Made by a program: the position numbers and the translations under genes. Positions 35,638 through 46,026 of a DNA stretch of 64,000 bases are shown here, one piece after another (position 1 is the stretch's first letter; the number at the start of each line of letters is the position of its first letter). Source of the DNA: Streptomyces sp. CG 926 (GTDB lineage Bacteria > Actinomycetota > Actinomycetes > Streptomycetales > Streptomycetaceae); the NCBI RefSeq assembly GCF_003148825.1, contig NZ_QGGZ01000001.1, positions 496,001 through 560,000 of the forward strand, given 5' to 3'. A model generated the notes under the pieces. That model ran no database searches, was not told where the DNA came from, and was given only the letters and a program-made list of their open reading frames with translations.

Positions 35638-36269
35638 CCGTCCGTCTCCTACTCGCCGACGACCACCCGGTGGTCCGGGCCGGGCTGCGCGCGGTGCTCG
35701 ACACCGAACCGGACTTCGCGGTGGTGGCCGAGGCGCCGACCGCCGAGCGGGCGGTGGAGCTGGCCGCGAGCGAACCGGTGGACGTGGTCCTGATGGACCT
35801 GCAGTTCGGTCCCGGTCCCGCGATGCACGGCTCCGAGGCGACGGCCCTGATCACCGCCCGCCCGGGCGCGCCCCGGGTGCTGGTGCTGACCACGTACGAC
35901 ACGGACGCGGACATCCTGGCGGCGGTGGAGGCGGGCGCCTCGGGCTACCTGCTCAAGGACGCCCCGCCGGAGGAACTCGCGGCGGCCGTCCGGACGGCCG
36001 CCGCGGGCCAGTCCGCGCTGGCCCCGGCGGTGGCGCTGCGCCTGATGGACCGGATGCGGACCCCGGCGGAGGCGCTGACGAAGCGGGAGCTGGAGGTGCT
36101 GCAGCTGGTCGCGGACGGCCTGTCGAACCAGCAGATCTCCAAGAAGCTCTTCCTCAGCCAGGCCACCGTCAAGTCCCACCTGGTGCACATCTACGCCAAG
36201 CTCGGCGTCGACTCCCGCACCTCGGCGGTCGCGACGGCCGCCGTACGCCGGCTGATCCGCACCCCGTAG
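35634..36269 (+). CDS. NarL/FixJ-type response regulator
   Basis: A 211-residue regulator: receiver domain with DDHPVVRAGL, phosphoacceptor Asp in VVLMDLQFG, Thr in LTTYD and Lys in LLKDAP; then a LuxR-type HTH (TKRELEVLQLVADGLSNQQISKKL, then TVKSHLVHIYAKLG). GTG 35634 overlaps the kinase stop. It is the partner of the upstream sensor. The likely targets are the divergent ABC exporter genes, from position. Confidence 0.92.
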   Translation: MTVRLLLADDHPVVRAGLRAVLDTEPDFAVVAEAPTAERAVELAASEPVDVVLMDLQFGPGPAMHGSEATALITARPGAPRVLVLTTYDTDADILAAVEAGASGYLLKDAPPEELAAAVRTAAAGQSALAPAVALRLMDRMRTPAEALTKRELEVLQLVADGLSNQQISKKLFLSQATVKSHLVHIYAKLGVDSRTSAVATAAVRRLIRTP

Positions 36270-36290
36270 GAGACGGCCCGGCCGGCAGGC

Positions 36291-37778
36291 CTACGCCACC
36301 CAGTACGGCCGGTCCACCGCCGACGGGAGCGGGACGCCGTCGTGGAAGGCGGCCGCGAGGCGGCGGATGCCCTCGTCCAGGCGGTCCTCGGGCAGCGTGT
36401 ACGGGATCCGGAGCCGGTGTTCGAAGGTGCCCGGGTCCACCCCGAAGCGGGCGCCGCGGCCGATGTGGACCCCCGCCGCCGCGGCCCGCTCGGACAGGGC
36501 GGAGCTGACCGACTCGCCCAGGTCGACCCAGAGCGAGAGACCGCCCGGCGGGACCTGCCAGGACCATTCCGGGGTGTACCGCTGGAGCGCCCGCACCAGG
36601 GCCTCGCGCCGGCTCCGTAGCTGTGCCAGCCGGGCGGGCAGCTCCCGGTCCATGTCGTCCAGCAGCGGGAGCGCGACCAGCTGGTCCAGTACCGAGCCGG
36701 TCATGTCGGCGGAGACCCGCACGGCCGTCAGCTCCGTGATCATCTTCGCGGAGGCCCGGATCCACCCCACCCGCAGACCGCCCCAGTGCGTCTTGCTCAG
36801 CGAGCCGATGGTGATCACATGGTCCGCGCCGCCGCGCGGGGCGAGGGAGGCCAGCGGCGCGGGCGCGGGCACGTCCAACGCGATGTCGGCGATCGTCTCG
36901 TCGACGACCAGCCAGGTCCCGGTGGCACGGGTCGCCGCGAGCAGGCGCAGCCGCTGCTCCGGAGGCATCAGCGCGCCCGTCGGGTTGTGGAAGTCGGGGA
37001 TCACGTACGCCAGCCTGGGCACGGTCTGGCGCAGCGTGGACTCGGCTATCTCCAGGTCCCAGCCCGCGTCGGAGACGGCGACGGATCCGGTGCGCAGCCG
37101 CGCGTGCCGCAGGGCGTCGAGGGCGTTGGCGTAGGTCGGGTTCTCGGTCACGACCCGGTCCCCGGGCCGGCAGAGCAGGCTGACGACCAGCGAGAAGGCC
37201 TGCTGGGCGCCGGCCGTCACCAGGATCTGCTCGGGGCGCGTGGGGAGCCCGCGCCGGGTGAACCGGTCGGCGACGGCACCGCGGAGGTCGGGCAGACCGA
37301 AGGGGTGGTAGCCGGGGTCCCGGGCCAGCTGTGGCAGCCGGGGCGCCGCCCAGGCGAAGGCGGCGGCGAGGCTGCCCTCCGGGGCGCCCATCGCGGCGAT
37401 GGCGAGGTCGACGCCGGGATCGCCGTCGGCGCTGTAGCCGCCGGCGCCGAGGAGGGCGTGGGCGCCGACCGGGCGGTGGCCGTCCGGGAGCTCGGTCCAG
37501 GTGCCGGAGCCGCGCCGGCTGCGGAGGTAGCCGCTCTCGCGCAGCAGGTCGTAGGCACCGGTGACGGTGGCCCGGCTCGCGCCGACCGCCTCGGCGAGCT
37601 CGCGTTCGGCGGGCAGCCGCACGTGCAGGGCGACGCGGCCGTCGAGGATCAGCGTGCGGACGGCCTCGGCGAGCGCCCGGTAGCCGGGGCGGGCCAGGAC
37701 GTCGGCGGGCAGCAGGGCTGCGAGCTGACGACTACCGATGGTTCTGTCCGCTGCCTGGACCACTCGCCCGTTTGCCAT
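36291..37778 (-). CDS. MocR-family PLP-dependent regulator
   Basis: A 495-residue fusion typical of MocR proteins: a GntR winged helix (about 29-95, LPAERELAEAVGASRATVTGAY) and an aminotransferase fold-I domain with the PLP lysine in GSLSKTHWGG, DFHNPTG and a VVDETIAD block. MocR regulators use PLP or its adducts as signal and usually control PLP synthesis, GABA/taurine use or transporters. The ATG at 37778 has GGGGAGG at good distance. Repeated GATTGGC/GCCAATC sites (37792-37841) between it and the next gene look like its operator. Confidence 0.92.
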   Translation of the reverse strand: MANGRVVQAADRTIGSRQLAALLPADVLARPGYRALAEAVRTLILDGRVALHVRLPAERELAEAVGASRATVTGAYDLLRESGYLRSRRGSGTWTELPDGHRPVGAHALLGAGGYSADGDPGVDLAIAAMGAPEGSLAAAFAWAAPRLPQLARDPGYHPFGLPDLRGAVADRFTRRGLPTRPEQILVTAGAQQAFSLVVSLLCRPGDRVVTENPTYANALDALRHARLRTGSVAVSDAGWDLEIAESTLRQTVPRLAYVIPDFHNPTGALMPPEQRLRLLAATRATGTWLVVDETIADIALDVPAPAPLASLAPRGGADHVITIGSLSKTHWGGLRVGWIRASAKMITELTAVRVSADMTGSVLDQLVALPLLDDMDRELPARLAQLRSRREALVRALQRYTPEWSWQVPPGGLSLWVDLGESVSSALSERAAAAGVHIGRGARFGVDPGTFEHRLRIPYTLPEDRLDEGIRRLAAAFHDGVPLPSAVDRPYWVA

Positions 37779-37791
37779 GCCAACCTCCCCT

Positions 37792-37841
37792 GATTGGCTC
37801 TGACGGCCAGGCCAATCGAGGACCAGACTCGCCGTATTGGC
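37792..37841. promoter_or_regulatory. MocR-type operator cluster
   Basis: GATTGGC (37792-37798), its inverted copy GCCAATC (37811-37817) and TATTGGC (37835-37841) lie between the MocR gene and the small divergent gene. MocR proteins often bind one inverted plus one direct repeat, so this fits autoregulation and control of the neighbour. Confidence 0.6.
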
Positions 37842-37866
37842 CCTCGAATGGCAAGGAGATACCGAG

Positions 37867-38049
37867 ATGCTGACCGACCGTGACGAGCGTGCCCTGCTGT
37901 CCGCCGCCGAGAACCGGATCGCCCGTCCGCTGCGGATCGCGGCCGCGCCGGCCGCCCTACGGCGCGCCCTGGGATGGCGGCCGCGGGCCCGCACACAGGA
38001 GCGAGAATCGGTGGCATGTCATCCCACACACACTCCGATCCGCCCGTGA
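37867..38049 (+). CDS. small protein divergent from MocR
   Basis: A 60-residue basic protein beginning MLTDRDERALLSAAENRIARPL. The ATG has AAGGAG eight bases upstream and is correctly placed for control by the MocR operator. The first 35 residues look helical; the rest is Arg/Pro-rich and may be partly read-through of a GC-rich frame. It overlaps the following nucleotidyltransferase gene by 34 bases. It is the likely MocR target, but I do not recognise a family. Confidence 0.5.
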   Translation: MLTDRDERALLSAAENRIARPLRIAAAPAALRRALGWRPRARTQERESVACHPTHTPIRP

Positions 38050-38627
38050 TCGCGGGCCTGCTCCTGGCCGCCGGCGGTGGCCGTCGGCTCGGCGGGCGGC
38101 CCAAGGCGCTGCTGCCGTACCGGGGCCGCCCGCTGGTCGAGAACGCCGTACGGGTCCTGCGCGAGGCGGGCTGCGGCCCGGTGCACGTGGTGCTCGGCGC
38201 GTCGGCGGCCGAGGTCCGCGAGCGCGCGGACCTGACCGGCTGCGTGCTCGTGGACAACCCGGACTGGGCGCAGGGCATGGGTTCCTCGCTGCGCGTCGGC
38301 CTGACCTCCCTGGCCGGTACGGGCGCCCGCGCGGCGCTGGTCTCACTGGTGGACCAGCCGGGCATCGGCCCGGCGGCCGTGTCCCGGGTACTAACGGCGT
38401 ACCGCTCCCCCACGAGCCTGGTGGCGGCGGCGTACGACGGGGAGCGTGGACATCCCGTGCTGTTCGGCGCGGACCGCTGGGCGGACATCGCGGCGACGGC
38501 GACGGGCGACAAGGGGGCGCGGGTCCATCTGGCGCGCCACGCCGAAGAGCTCATGCTGGTGGAGTGCTCCGACGTCGCGGAGGCCTTCGACATCGACACC
38601 CCGCCCGACCTGGCACGACTCCTCTGA
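38016..38627 (+). CDS. MobA-like nucleotidyltransferase (MocA-type)
   Basis: A 203-residue NTP-transferase of the MobA/MocA family. The nucleotide-binding loop LLLAAGGGRRLGGRPKALLP is at about 14-33, with VLVDNPDWAQGMGSSLRVGL and VSLVDQPGIGP in the middle, then HPVLF. MocA transfers CMP to molybdopterin, giving the cofactor form used by xanthine dehydrogenase. That fits the purine-catabolic surroundings, though no xanthine dehydrogenase gene is in the window. The ATG is at 38016; the ribosome site is weak. Confidence 0.8.
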   Translation: MSSHTHSDPPVIAGLLLAAGGGRRLGGRPKALLPYRGRPLVENAVRVLREAGCGPVHVVLGASAAEVRERADLTGCVLVDNPDWAQGMGSSLRVGLTSLAGTGARAALVSLVDQPGIGPAAVSRVLTAYRSPTSLVAAAYDGERGHPVLFGADRWADIAATATGDKGARVHLARHAEELMLVECSDVAEAFDIDTPPDLARLL

Positions 38628-38697
38628 GCACCGCGTGACGACAGTGGCACTGAGGGCCACGGACAAGTGGAATGTGTCGACTCAGAGAATCTCGACA

Positions 38698-38712
38698 TCA
38701 ACAAACCATTGA
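38698..38712. promoter_or_regulatory. TCAAC-N5-ATTGA site before aceB
   Basis: TCAACAAACCATTGA upstream of malate synthase shares TCAACAAAC with the katA site and has one mismatch in the second arm. It precedes the paired AllR-type boxes. Confidence 0.55.
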
Positions 38713-38714
38713 AC

Positions 38715-38750
38715 TTCCACCATGAGGAAATTACTATCCACTGGTCAGAA
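38715..38750. promoter_or_regulatory. paired AllR-type boxes before aceB
   Basis: TTCCA-CCATG-AGGAA (38715-38729) and ATCCA-CTGGT-CAGAA (38736-38750) start 21 bases apart, the same step as before allB, hyi and gcl. Arms are less perfect than elsewhere. Confidence 0.6.
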
Positions 38751-38878
38751 GCGCCCTGAACCCACAGACGGCGCCCGCGACCGTATTTCGGAACTCTCCA
38801 CACCCGACGGCACTGCGTGCCGTCTCGCGCGAGCATTCCCCGCGGCCGCCAGGCACCGCCGCTGAAGGAGTGACAGTT

Positions 38879-40498
<1,620 letters not shown>

Positions 40499-40538
40499 TA
40501 ACCGGATCCGGCTGAAACGCACAGCGGTCGAAGCCCGT

Positions 40539-40579
40539 CGGCTCCGCCCCCGTCGCCTCACGGCGCGGGGGCGGAGCCG
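40539..40579 (+). terminator. aceB terminator
   Basis: A GC-rich stem of about 18 pairs (CGGCTCCGCCCCCG and its complement, one bulge) with a TCA loop, followed by TTTG, 40 bases after the aceB stop. Confidence 0.75.
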
Positions 40580-40612
40580 TTTGCGTTCCACAACAGGAGG
40601 AATCAGCTCCCG

Positions 40613-40664
40613 AACGACCGGTCGGTCGTTACTCGTTCGTAACGTCACTGTACCTAGCGGTAAC
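40613..40664. promoter_or_regulatory. composite operator before the SGNH hydrolase gene
   Basis: AACGACC-GGTC-GGTCGTT (40613-40630) has perfect 7-base arms and overlaps GTTAC-TCGTTC-GTAAC (40628-40643), followed by a further GGTAAC at 40659-40664. The GTTAC-N6-GTAAC element is the same type as the triple array before the secreted hydrolase at 8780. The first palindrome resembles TetR-family operators. Confidence 0.6.
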
Positions 40665-40775
40665 AAGTGGGCCCGTGTCACCTTTCCGATGCCACCGGCC
40701 GGCGGTACCCCCACTTCCCCACCACGCGACGCAGTCGTCGCCGACTTCGGCGTGGCCGAACGCAGGAGTTCCGCA

Positions 40776-41966
40776 GTGATCGGATTCCGCAACGTCAGCA
40801 AGGACCGGGACCGCCGTCGGGTGCGACGGCCGGTCGTGGCCGCCATGGTCGTGCCGCTCGCCGTCAGCGCACTGCTGGCCGGCGGAGCAGGAACCTCCGC
40901 CGCCAGCCCGGGGAGCGGACCCACCGCCGTGGTGTCCATGGGCGACAGCTACATCTCCGGCGAGGCCGGGCGCTGGAAGGGCAACAGCCTGACCAACAGC
41001 GGAAGTCGCAACGGCACCGACCGGGGCTGGGTCAGCGGCAGCACCTACGACCCCGCCAAGGTCTACGGGACCACCGCCGGCGGCTGTCACCGCTCCGACT
41101 CCGCCGAGGTGCGCAGCGCCGGGGCGATCGCAGACGTCGCCGTGAACCTCGCGTGCTCCGGGGCGGTCTCCGACAACGTCTTCCGCTCCTCCAACGGCGG
41201 CGTCTCCTACAAGGGCGAGGCCCCCCAGGCCGACCAGCTCGCCGCGGTGGCCGCGAGCCACGACGTCAAGGTCATCGCCCTGTCCATCGGCGGCAACGAC
41301 CTCGGCTTCGCCGACATCATCACGGACTGCGCGCTCGACTTCGTCCTGTGGAACTCGTACTGCTACGACGACCAGCAGTACGGGGTCGACCAGAAGATCG
41401 ACGCGGTCATGGGCAAGGTCGGCAAGTCCGTGGACGAGATCCGGGCCGTGATGCGCGCGGCCGGATACGCCGACTCCTCGTACCGGATCGTGCTGCAGTC
41501 CTACCCGTCGCCGATCCCGCGCGGCGCGGAGAACCGGTACACGCAGAGCGACTGGAGCCGGCTCAACACCGGCGGTTGCCCCTTCTGGAACCGGGACTCC
41601 GACTGGGCGCGGGACTCGCTCGTGCCGCAGATAGCGAACCGGATCAAGGGCGTCGCGGCGGCCAAGGGCGTGCAGTTCCTGGACCTGCGGGACATGATGC
41701 AGGGCCGCGAGGTGTGCGCGAAGGCGAGCAAGCTGGTGACCTCCTCGGTGCCGGCCTCGGCGAAGACGAGCGAGTGGGCGCGCTGGATCGACAACAACGA
41801 GACGCAGGGGCTGATCCAGGAGTCCATGCACCCGAACTACTTCGGCCAGCTGGCCGCGGGGCGCTGCCTCGCCCTGGTCGTGGCCCAGCCCGCGAGCTCC
41901 GGCTTCAGCTGCAAGAACACCGCGGGCGCGGACCAGACGGGCATGTTCTTGACCCCGGCCTCCTAG
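40776..41966 (+). CDS. secreted SGNH/GDSL hydrolase
   Basis: A 396-residue exported esterase/lipase of the SGNH family. A signal peptide with a basic KDRDRRRVRRP lead ends near residue 43 (GTSAAS). Block I is VVSMGDSYISGE (catalytic Ser), block III is IGGNDLGF, and the catalytic His lies in SMHPNYFGQ. Several cysteines suggest disulphides. GTG 40776 was chosen because GCAGGAG lies upstream and the signal peptide starts correctly; a longer frame upstream would cover the operators. Control is probably shared with the CocE-like secreted hydrolase through the GTTAC palindromes. Confidence 0.88.
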   Translation: MIGFRNVSKDRDRRRVRRPVVAAMVVPLAVSALLAGGAGTSAASPGSGPTAVVSMGDSYISGEAGRWKGNSLTNSGSRNGTDRGWVSGSTYDPAKVYGTTAGGCHRSDSAEVRSAGAIADVAVNLACSGAVSDNVFRSSNGGVSYKGEAPQADQLAAVAASHDVKVIALSIGGNDLGFADIITDCALDFVLWNSYCYDDQQYGVDQKIDAVMGKVGKSVDEIRAVMRAAGYADSSYRIVLQSYPSPIPRGAENRYTQSDWSRLNTGGCPFWNRDSDWARDSLVPQIANRIKGVAAAKGVQFLDLRDMMQGREVCAKASKLVTSSVPASAKTSEWARWIDNNETQGLIQESMHPNYFGQLAAGRCLALVVAQPASSGFSCKNTAGADQTGMFLTPAS

Positions 41967-42155
41967 GAGGCCCCCTGTGCGGGCTCCACCGGGCGAGGCG
42001 GCGCCCGGTGGAGCCCACCCGGGTGCCGGCTCGGGCGCCCGTTCGGGTCAGTGGGACTGCGCGAGCGGCCTTTCGGCACGAGTCTGGGGTGACGGACCGG
42101 GCGACGGACCGCGGGCCCGACGCGGCGCGCCGGATCCGGAAGGAGCGTGATCGGC

Positions 42156-42608
42156 GTGGCCCGGAACCGCCGCCTCATCCTGAGCACGCCGTCCGAGGTC
42201 TGGGGCCTGTTGGCCGACGGCCACCGCTACGGCGAGTGGGTGACGGGAACTCAAGCGGTCCTCGCCGCGGATCCGCACTGGCCGCAGGTGGGGGCCCGGC
42301 TCAAGGTCCGGGTCGGCTCCGGCCCCCTCACCCTGGACGACACGTGCGTCGTCCGTAAGTGCGAGCCGGAGCGTCGGCTGGAACTGGAGGCGAGGGCCGA
42401 GCCCTTCGGGGCGGCGCGCATCGCGATGCATCTGGAGGCCTGGGGCGAGAACACCCTCTTCACCCTCGACTGGCACCCCCTGCGGGGACCCGGCACCCGG
42501 ATGCACGGACTGCCGGTGGACTACATCGTCGCGATCCGCAACGGCATGATGCTGACGAAGCTGGCCAGGATCGCGGTCCGCGAGCACGCCGACGCGCGGG
42601 TGTACTAG
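42156..42608 (+). CDS. SRPBCC-family protein
   Basis: A 150-residue protein of the START/SRPBCC fold (polyketide cyclase/dehydrase-like), a hydrophobic-cavity fold for small ligands. It starts ARNRRLILSTPSEVWGLLADGHRYGEWV, a typical first strand and helix. Neither a polyketide synthase nor a toxin-like partner lies nearby, so no function is assigned. GTG 42156 has AAGGAG ten bases upstream; an earlier GTG is too close to that site. Confidence 0.8.
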   Translation: MARNRRLILSTPSEVWGLLADGHRYGEWVTGTQAVLAADPHWPQVGARLKVRVGSGPLTLDDTCVVRKCEPERRLELEARAEPFGAARIAMHLEAWGENTLFTLDWHPLRGPGTRMHGLPVDYIVAIRNGMMLTKLARIAVREHADARVY

Positions 42609-42625
42609 CCGGTGCGCGTGGGTGT

Positions 42626-43018
42626 TCAGGGCGTGTCGGGGCCCGTCAGCACGGACAGGATGTTGCCGGCCGGGTCCTTGAACCAGGCGATGGTGGGCAT
42701 GCCGTCATCGCCGTGGACGATGCCCTTGGCGTCCGCGTCGAAGCCCTCGTAGCGCTCGAACGCGACACCGCCGGCGGTGAGCTCGTCGACGGCCCGTTCG
42801 ACGTCGTCCACCGGAAAGTTCAAGATCGTGTAGGTCGCGGGGCTGAAGTCCTCCTTCGGGTAGATCATGACCGTGGTGCCGCCCGCGAGGTCCAGGCGCA
42901 GCAGTCCCATCTCCTCGTCCCGCGAGACGTTCAGGCCGAGCGTCGTGCCGTAGAACTCCCTGGCCTTGTCCAGGTCGTCGACCGCGAATCCGCTGAATGC
43001 CCTGCTGTTTTCGAACAT
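42626..43018 (-). CDS. VOC-family (glyoxalase-fold) protein
   Basis: A 130-residue vicinal-oxygen-chelate-fold protein. The two beta-alpha modules are visible: [19 protein letters not shown] in the first and [18 protein letters not shown] in the second, ending [12 protein letters not shown] with a metal-ligand-like position. Such proteins act as lyases, dioxygenases or resistance proteins; no specific role can be given. The ATG is at 43018. It converges with the SRPBCC gene and is divergent from the exonuclease fusion. Confidence 0.83.
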   Translation of the reverse strand: MFENSRAFSGFAVDDLDKAREFYGTTLGLNVSRDEEMGLLRLDLAGGTTVMIYPKEDFSPATYTILNFPVDDVERAVDELTAGGVAFERYEGFDADAKGIVHGDDGMPTIAWFKDPAGNILSVLTGPDTP

Positions 43019-43135
43019 GACTGTTCCTTCGGTCCGAGGCACCCCGCTTCCCATCGTCCCCCGGGGACCGCCGGGCGTCGATTCCGCACTCCGTGGCCCC
43101 CGGAAAAGGGCGTGATCGGCGGGTGATCGACTGAC

Positions 43136-44116
43136 ATGCTCGGGCCCATGGCAGCCCGTGACGCACGTCCCAGTCTCTACATCTCCGTCGACATCGAGGC
43201 CGACGGCCCCATCCCCGGACCGTATTCGATGATCAGTTTCGGGGCCTCGGTCGCGGGCCGCCAGGACGGCGCGTCGTATACGGCCGCCGATCCCGAACAG
43301 CTGACCTTCTATCGGGAGTTGCGGCCCATCAGCGAGGAGTTCGTGCCCGAGGCGCTGGCCGTCAGCGGGCTGGACCGCGACCGCCTGGTGCGGGAGGGCG
43401 CCGATCCGACGGTCGCCATGGCCGAGTTCCGCGCCTGGGTCCGGGAGGTGTCCGCGGGGGCGCAGCCGGTGATGTGCGGCTACCCGGCCTCCTTCGACTG
43501 GACCTTCCTGTACTGGTACCTGATCCGGTTCGGCGGGGACAGCCCCTTCGGCCACTCCGGCTGCATGGACATGAAGACCCTCTACGCGACGAAGGCGCGG
43601 GTGCCGCTACGGGCCGCCGTGAAGGGCCGGATGCCGCGCGAACTGCTGTCGCGGCGCCGCCACACGCACCACGCCCTGGACGACGCGATCGAACAGGCCG
43701 AGCTGATGAGCAACCTGATGCTGTGGACTCCCCCGGCGCCCGCCCCGGCCGCCGACCGGTCCCCGCGCGTCACGCACCTCTCGTGGGGTCGGATCGAGGC
43801 CGAGGGGCTGGCCCCCGGCAAGGACATGAGGCTCTACCCGGGCGGTGGCCGTCCCTGGGACTGGTCCGAGCACGGTACGCGACACGATCCCGGCATCGCG
43901 CCGCAGGAGGTACGCGAACTCCTCGACCTCGGGGTGACAGCCGTGGTGCTCGGCCAGGGCATGGAGAGCCGCCTCGGGGTGGCACCGGGGACGCTGGAGG
44001 TGATCCGGGCGGCCGGGGTCGAGGTGCACGTCGCACCGACGCCCGAGGCCGTGGAGATCTACAACCGGCTGGCCCTGGAGGAGCGGGTCGGCGGACTCTT
44101 CCACTCGACCTGCTGA
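43136..44116 (+). CDS. DEDDh exonuclease fused to Mth938-like domain
   Basis: A 326-residue two-domain protein. Residues about 14-200 are a DnaQ-fold 3'-5' exonuclease, most like the Rv2179c-type exoribonucleases: D19 and E21 (VDIEADGP), Asp121 in ASFDWTFLY, and the His/Asp pair in [13 protein letters not shown] (His178, Asp183). Residues about 212-326 form an Mth938-like (DUF498) domain: [29 protein letters not shown] and the terminal YNRL and GGLFHSTC. I know these domains only as separate proteins. ATG 43136 and ATG 43148 are both possible starts. Confidence 0.82.
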   Translation: MLGPMAARDARPSLYISVDIEADGPIPGPYSMISFGASVAGRQDGASYTAADPEQLTFYRELRPISEEFVPEALAVSGLDRDRLVREGADPTVAMAEFRAWVREVSAGAQPVMCGYPASFDWTFLYWYLIRFGGDSPFGHSGCMDMKTLYATKARVPLRAAVKGRMPRELLSRRRHTHHALDDAIEQAELMSNLMLWTPPAPAPAADRSPRVTHLSWGRIEAEGLAPGKDMRLYPGGGRPWDWSEHGTRHDPGIAPQEVRELLDLGVTAVVLGQGMESRLGVAPGTLEVIRAAGVEVHVAPTPEAVEIYNRLALEERVGGLFHSTC

Positions 44117-44230
44117 GCGGGGCACGGGCACGGGCACGGAAAACGGCGGCGCGCACGCCACACCCGCAGTGGGTGGCGTACGCGCCGCCGTGCTGCCCGG
44201 ACGGGCCGGGCGGGCCGGGCGGGCCGGGCG

Positions 44231-45649
44231 TCAGTGCACCGGTACCGGGTCCGCCGCGGCCCCCGAGGCCGCGCCCTTTCTGGCACCGAGGTGGTTGAAG
44301 GCCAGGTTCAGCACGATCGCCACCACGCACCCGGTGCTGATGCCGGAGTCGAGGACGACCAGCAGGTCCTTCGGGAAGGCGTGGTAGAAGTCCGGCGCGG
44401 CGATCGGGATCAGACCGATGCCCACGGCGGCGGCGACGATCAGGGCGTTCTCGCCCTTCTCCATGGCCGCCCCGGCCAGGGTCTGGATGCCGCTGGCCGC
44501 GACCGAGCCGAAGAGGACGATGCCGGCGCCGCCGAGCACCGGCAGCGGGACCACGCCGATGACGGAGGCCGCCATCGGACACAGGCCCAGCAGGATCAGG
44601 ATCCCGCCGCCCGCTGCGACGACGAAGCGGCTGCGCACCTTGGTCATGGCGACCAGGCCGATGTTCTGGGCGAAGGCGCTGCACATGAACCCGCTGAACA
44701 GCGGGCTGAGCGCGCTGCCGAGGGTGTCGGCGCGCAGACCGCCCTCGATCGTCCTCGCGTCCGCCGGCCGGCCGACGATCTTGCCCAGCGCCAGGATGTC
44801 GGCGGTGGACTCGGTCATGCAGACCAGCATGACGATGCACATCGAGATGATGGCCGCGACCTGGAACTGGGGAGCGCCGAAGTGGAAGGGGGTCGGGAAG
44901 CCGACCACCGAGGCGTTCTTGACGGCGTCGAAGCTGGTCATGCCGAGCGGGAGGGCGATGAGGGTGCCGGCGACCAGGCCGAGCAGGATGGATATCTGCT
45001 GGAGGAAGCCGCGCAGGAACTTGCGCATCAGCAGGACGATCACCAGCGTGACGGCGGCCATGCCGATGTTGCGCATGGAGCCGTAATCGGTGGCGGTGCG
45101 GTTGCCGCCCTGCGACCAGTTGAAGGCGACGGGCAGCAGCGAGACGCCGATGAGGGTGATGACCGTACCCGTCACGACCGGCGGGAAGAAGCGGACGAGC
45201 TTGCCGAAGTAGGGGGCGGCGAAGAAGCCGACGATCCCCGCGACGATGATCGCGCCGAAGATGATGGGGAGGGCGTTCTCCCCCTCCCCCTTGCCGATCG
45301 CGATCATCGGGGTCACGCCGGCGAAGGAAACGCCGTTGACGAAGGGGAGTTTGGCGCCGATCTTCCAGAACCCGAGGGTCTGGAGGAGGGTGGCGAGACC
45401 TGCGGTGAAGAGCGAGGCGCCCATCAGGAACGCGGTCTCCGTCGCGGAGAGCCCGACGGCCGGTCCGACGATCATGGGCGGGGCCACGACACCCGCGTAC
45501 ATGGCGGCCACGTGCTGCAGGCCGCTCGTGAACATCTTCAGCGGAGGCAGGGTCTCATCGACCGGATGCCTCTCCTGCGGTTCCACCGGTCCTCCCGGTT
45601 CCCCCGGTACTGCGACTGCGTCTTTGCGAAACCTGGGCGCCTGGGCCAC
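44231..45649 (-). CDS. NCS2 xanthine/urate permease
   Basis: A 472-residue transporter of the nucleobase-cation-symporter-2 family with about 12-14 membrane segments. The family signature appears as SAFAQNIGLVAMTKVRSR, with TEST in TM8 and GGAGIVLFGSVAASGIQTL near the end. The transported base is probably urate or xanthine, as the genes beside it degrade them. GTG 45649 was chosen: GGAGG lies five bases upstream, and the preceding open frame is Pro/Arg-rich without family resemblance. It is downstream of the amidohydrolase gene on the same strand but separated by 377 bases, so it has its own promoter. Confidence 0.9.
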   Translation of the reverse strand: MAQAPRFRKDAVAVPGEPGGPVEPQERHPVDETLPPLKMFTSGLQHVAAMYAGVVAPPMIVGPAVGLSATETAFLMGASLFTAGLATLLQTLGFWKIGAKLPFVNGVSFAGVTPMIAIGKGEGENALPIIFGAIIVAGIVGFFAAPYFGKLVRFFPPVVTGTVITLIGVSLLPVAFNWSQGGNRTATDYGSMRNIGMAAVTLVIVLLMRKFLRGFLQQISILLGLVAGTLIALPLGMTSFDAVKNASVVGFPTPFHFGAPQFQVAAIISMCIVMLVCMTESTADILALGKIVGRPADARTIEGGLRADTLGSALSPLFSGFMCSAFAQNIGLVAMTKVRSRFVVAAGGGILILLGLCPMAASVIGVVPLPVLGGAGIVLFGSVAASGIQTLAGAAMEKGENALIVAAAVGIGLIPIAAPDFYHAFPKDLLVVLDSGISTGCVVAIVLNLAFNHLGARKGAASGAAADPVPVH

Positions 45650-45987
45650 GGCTTCCTCCGTTCGGTTGAACACGCCGGCAGGGACGTGGTGTCTTGGAGG
45701 TGGTGCAACAGCGGTGCGAGTCGAGCCTGTATGCGGTTGTGGTGGTGCGCATGCTTGTCCCAAGGGGTGCGGAAACGAGTCGCCCGATCATCGGTTCCGC
45801 GCTGTGATGCGGCTCAGGACCCCCGGCGTGTGCCGGACCGGATCGTGAGCTGGAGGTGCCGCGGCAAGGGCGCGAGACGCGCGCCGCGGGTCGAATTTCG
45901 CGAGTCACCGCTCCCGGGGCGCCTTCGGATCTCCTCAGGCGCTACCCGGGAACGGCTGCCCACGGACCCCGCTCGGGTCCGCGGCCG

Positions 45988-46015
45988 CCGGCCGGGGGCC
46001 GTCCCCCCCGGCCGG
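45988..46015. terminator. hairpin after the amidohydrolase gene
   Basis: CCGGCCGGGGG and its exact complement with a six-base loop lie 12 bases beyond the stop of the minus-strand amidohydrolase gene. The rest of the gap from 45650 to 45987 holds no gene or clear operator. Confidence 0.55.
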
Positions 46016-46026
46016 ACTCCGTGGGA

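Noticed and set aside
44121..44231. GGGCAC and GGGCCGGGC tandem repeats after the exonuclease fusion
   Set aside because: Only three units each, simple GC sequence, no sign of a function.
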